From contig DHBY01000056.1 in the NCBI GenBank assembly GCA_002398845.1, positions 1-24,795 of the forward strand: DNA of 24,795 nucleotides, read 5' to 3'. The notes beneath the pieces are model-generated. The model had not been told where the DNA came from. It ran no database searches and was given only the letters and a program-made list of their open reading frames with translations. The translations under genes and the position numbers were made by a program. How positions within the stretch are numbered: the stretch's first letter is position 1; the number at the start of each line of letters is the position of its first letter. Source of the stretch: Firmicutes bacterium UBA4916 (lineage in GTDB: Bacteria; Bacillota; Clostridia; Tissierellales; Tepidimicrobiaceae). Below are positions 24,201 to 24,795 of this stretch, piece by piece.

Positions 24201-24777
24201 TATATTAGCCTATAATGTAGCATTTGAGCCCGGGAAACTAGAGTTTAGATTAAAAGGTGATATGGATTATCTACCTTCTAAGTCATTGACAAAATATACT
24301 ATTAAAGCCAAGGCTTCAGCACCTAATGTAGTAATAGATTATATGGATGAAAAGATATCGTCCATTAGTAATGGTGAAACTACTGATTGGAAATACTTCG
24401 AATACAATATAGACAATGGCCCTTGGATTAATGGCGAATATCTAAAAACTGAGAATTTATCTGGGGAGAAAACCCTTAACATTAGAACAAAAGCTACAAA
24501 TGATAAACTCCCTAGTCAAGTAGCGGTAATTAAACTTAAGGAGAAATTACCACTAGAACATGTGATATTAAGCACCCACGTTAAAACACTAGAACTAAAT
24601 GGTACCACTACACAAATGGAATACAGAGTAAACAATGTAGAATGGAAAAAATGCGATAAGGACAACACAAAATTAACTAAAAGAGATGGCTCATATTTAA
24701 ATGATATAAATATTGTAAATATAATTGAAATCAGAGATAGTGAACAGCCTAAAAATGTATATGTAGTTTATAAGTAA
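18280..24777 (+). CDS. giant secreted repeat protein with two distinct repeat arrays
   Basis: This 2165-residue protein starts at an ATG nine bases after AAAGGAGG. Its signal peptide (MKKHISIILLLVLVLTNTIA) is cleaved near ALA|AP. Residues about 141-1093 are nine repeats of about 106 residues, each with a TTKF-x-x-L start, a KWxYKI middle and a YLLLLATDDSGKVKGY-type end. Residues about 1094-1345 are two copies of another beta module (KIIIELSDG ... KLTISLPE ... LTVPA). A spacer domain (about 1350-1453) leads to about nine modules marked MEYS and IRE/IRxK (1454-2164), arranged as a higher-order a-b-c repeat. The C-terminus is module a. I see one cysteine, near the C-terminus, and no SLH, LPXTG or enzyme motif. 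It is probably a long surface fibre or matrix protein. I do not recognise the nine-repeat family; the C-terminal modules resemble DUF4073-type S-layer repeats. Confidence 0.87.
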   Translation: MKKHISIILLLVLVLTNTIALAAPGDIIHTGLKKVYRKGVDDNLLVEDVLDPSVDKKGFYREVEVDGEVKFVNIVDEEEAHEGWILEHISKDLDLTNEDAVKEYILSQVDKLEKITEEIAKDFDESWAEMTWEEYQSYNNAPKLKASDNYSIPEPGFKEGSTKIATLKLPAGASKWQIQVSDNEIPAMKKDTLLENGKNYVSGRDIDIDVGKYLVLYAVDKDNKIKTYENIKIDENMINTPKELAAQIKSGKISEGKKYAGSVVINELNELPEGAAKWQVLISPIPVEKVYKVKMADAIDYIAGDDVIVAKENELHPIANSFKKYLVLLAVDDEGIVQGYNTFEIGKGDISKAPSLLIENAHYIGPVPGDKDRTTKFTDLNLGINRDENMKDATSWKVLVSKKAIPVPKLDSGAEGTKLSVPNEIEASIGDYLLLAAVDNGDKIKGYRIFHLTENMVKGETAPKLEEGSDKNYSLPSKGTVQGTTKIDYLNRTGIVGATKWMYKIGENLANPIFNKIVEGSSDYTAGQNVKANAEEDFLLLGTDDEGRVKAFAKIPLDSDMIKDPPPVLLKEGVNYVGPVKGDNPGTTKFEALSGSASIGENPEWRYVISNEMPEIPELDKEVIGAEKLEVKKSIGENLSSGKYLMLLATNNGKVKGYAIFRLGEYNIRMSSATLLKEDTHYSEPEKGTAPGSTRITELKFESIEDAGQWRYKVSREAFLESEETIEFNTIIPQTTVYNKGNNIRAEAEDYLLLLATDGSGKIKGYKEFQLKESQVTKPNAPLLLPRTNYTEPEAGSVENSTKFGFLDFSTNIKDATKWMYKIGDKPFGNIELDSVIEKAGGFKSGEGIKDVSNGDYLLLLATDDSGKVKSYREFRLTERNIRGGPAKELKPDENYVLEKGNRPGTTKFTKLMPLGMEGNINWKYKLMNSTLPNDGKPYLNSVIEDINFINIGQDIEVKKIEDGYGYLLLLAVDGSGRTKGYAEIKIDPNKVKEHAPLWEVALDRGSVVDSVQITGTKLEDGTTAKYIRGYRPFPTPAVDEILLNGIEYNLGDDITQIRIGEHIGIYAVDKDNKIKKFNSLEVTQDKIKQGKAEITDTAPILEGSINNGGEKIIIELSDGAKWANDLKTNADKRQTLYSGFKANSEPQEWTKVVASLVKDGSGAISLNEDNTKLTISLPETKDYDITKDQEITLTVPAITIEGATNPIDASGEITIKPTVKATISGDVVNSVVREGDIKAGGKTIVVELKDGDWAEDVSSIVSGFSGGDNWGKIAGQIKNKNIVRNSSKKLTITLPKVSGVSFGVDKEIVSLTIPQKLVQGANTDIVATPKFTLYPNVLQVAGEAVENTVYLEAPDGRAPLKDKDIWKIKVNTGTLKSNITDKDIVVSGSPRGLKANVVGVDTENNIITIKVSGTAAAKVDNMEVNIKIKGSAVEEPNSLDSENIKLNLEMNDSKVLDDVKYRLQYNEDKLNVYLVDTDNDMEYSIDSTNGINGKWEEASSGEFLIGEASPMKIWVREKAQPKVFYQVADLKYGDTPVDVKINSYNYDSSELEIILKGYDTSSMQYSINGGGNWLNLDSPTIPVKLDSSSDLRIRYKAITGTDQSANLRLPSLPTKKLNGIYLGSVGLNVAKGMIENTTTNMEYSTDGNRYTQAKNGNTPVNFVKDTEIWIRERGKGNEINFRNLGQVKQMEFIQTELDSISYDINKGTIIGGTGYEYKIANDPWKDVDDGKNIAFKPGSLQFRKKGNKENLPSETREKAIIAPQAPAPNLSYDDINRTVEKIGTSEGANYEYSLDGGINWTSGEKDTQFEAGNEIKIRIKATEDKLPSQTQTIKFTPNLPFDNVYLDAGKSMIMNTTAEMEYSLNSTDGLGGQWYKASSPNTNIPLKTGMVVYIREAKKPKNNRKLGNGSMAEKELADLGPIGFSIANQTISINTSGKDISKLQKIVDDLQYRIAGGNWINIPYTKLEPNKINILAYNVAFEPGKLEFRLKGDMDYLPSKSLTKYTIKAKASAPNVVIDYMDEKISSISNGETTDWKYFEYNIDNGPWINGEYLKTENLSGEKTLNIRTKATNDKLPSQVAVIKLKEKLPLEHVILSTHVKTLELNGTTTQMEYRVNNVEWKKCDKDNTKLTKRDGSYLNDINIVNIIEIRDSEQPKNVYVVYK
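18700..21558 (+). repeat. nine diverged ~106-residue tandem protein repeats
   Basis: Copies begin near 18700, 19040, 19370, 19700, 20008, 20326, 20650, 20970 and 21270. The conserved end motif is D-Y-L-L-L-L-A-T/V-D-x-x-G-K-x-K-G-Y, seen as YLVLYAVDKDNKIKTY in copy 1, YLLLLATDDSGKVKSY in copy 7 and IGIYAVDKDNKIKKF in copy 9. The first, second and last copies are most diverged. DNA identity is low, so this is old duplication. Confidence 0.85.
22639..24774 (+). repeat. higher-order a-b-c module array at the C-terminus
   Basis: Modules of about 70-95 residues share xMEYSxD...W and end in I-R-x-K/R. From 23134 the order is a (IWIRERG), b (LQFRKKGNKENLPS), c (IRIKATEDKLPSQT). From 23803 it repeats: a (VYIREAKKPKNN), b (LEFRLKGDMDYLPS), c (IRTKATNDKLPSQV). 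A final a (IEIRDSEQPKNVY) starts at 24553. Modules 1 and 2 (from 22639) fit a and a degenerate b/c. Confidence 0.75.
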
Positions 24778-24795
24778 GCGTCAAATCTAGCCCAC
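24778..24795. other. window edge after the giant gene
   Basis: Only 18 bases follow the stop codon. No terminator or further gene can be judged. Confidence 0.9.

Noticed and set aside
8233..24777. Sortase (LPXTG) anchoring of the giant proteins
   Set aside because: Neither giant ends in an LPXTG-hydrophobic-basic tail; both end in ordinary beta-rich sequence.

Overview
The window is AT-rich and reads as a chromosomal surface-protein locus of a low-GC Gram-positive anaerobe. Strong AGGAGG-type ribosome binding sites, SLH domains and secreted proteins that are almost free of cysteine point to Clostridia. A Tissierellales-like genus is my guess from overall style; no rRNA or other marker gene is present to prove it.

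Layout. At the left edge (1-325) is the 3' part of a small zinc-ribbon gene with its terminator. It converges on a leftward block. First in that block (433-3522) is the probable major S-layer protein (signal peptide, three SLH repeats, Ig-like modules, no cysteine). It has its own near-consensus promoter, a 5' leader hairpin, a structured 3' UTR and a terminator. Upstream of it, and transcribed the same way, is a tight four-gene operon (14637 down to 3749): a 2134-residue IPT/TIG-repeat protein, a 606-residue protein of OB-like repeats, a 485-residue protein with three C-terminal SLH repeats, and an S41 (CtpA/CtpB-type) processing protease with its Ser-Lys-Gln residues intact. From a 0.2-kb divergent control region (14638-14904) a rightward operon begins. 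It holds an 835-residue stalk/adhesin-like protein starting at TTG, a 280-residue SLH-like protein overlapping it by one base, and a 2165-residue repeat protein.

How the genes may work together (inference). Every full gene encodes an exported protein. Three proteins carry SLH or SLH-like repeats that can bind secondary cell-wall polymer. The giants carry neither SLH nor LPXTG signals, so they probably depend on partners. The 835- and 280-residue proteins of the rightward operon end in the same roughly 80-residue module, which suggests a shared docking or assembly signal. The secreted protease may process components of this layer. I read the locus as a two-operon cell-surface assembly system next to the S-layer gene.

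The most striking DNA-level observation is that signal-peptide coding regions have been invaded by palindromic elements. In the 606-residue protein a GGGGACA...TGTCCCC element is flanked by an 8-bp direct repeat. Deleting one 69-bp unit, exactly 23 codons, restores a textbook signal peptide. In the 280-residue protein a CATTCTGAG...GAAGAATCT-type repeat forms the leader's N-terminus. A third, weaker palindrome lies in the 2134-residue protein's leader.
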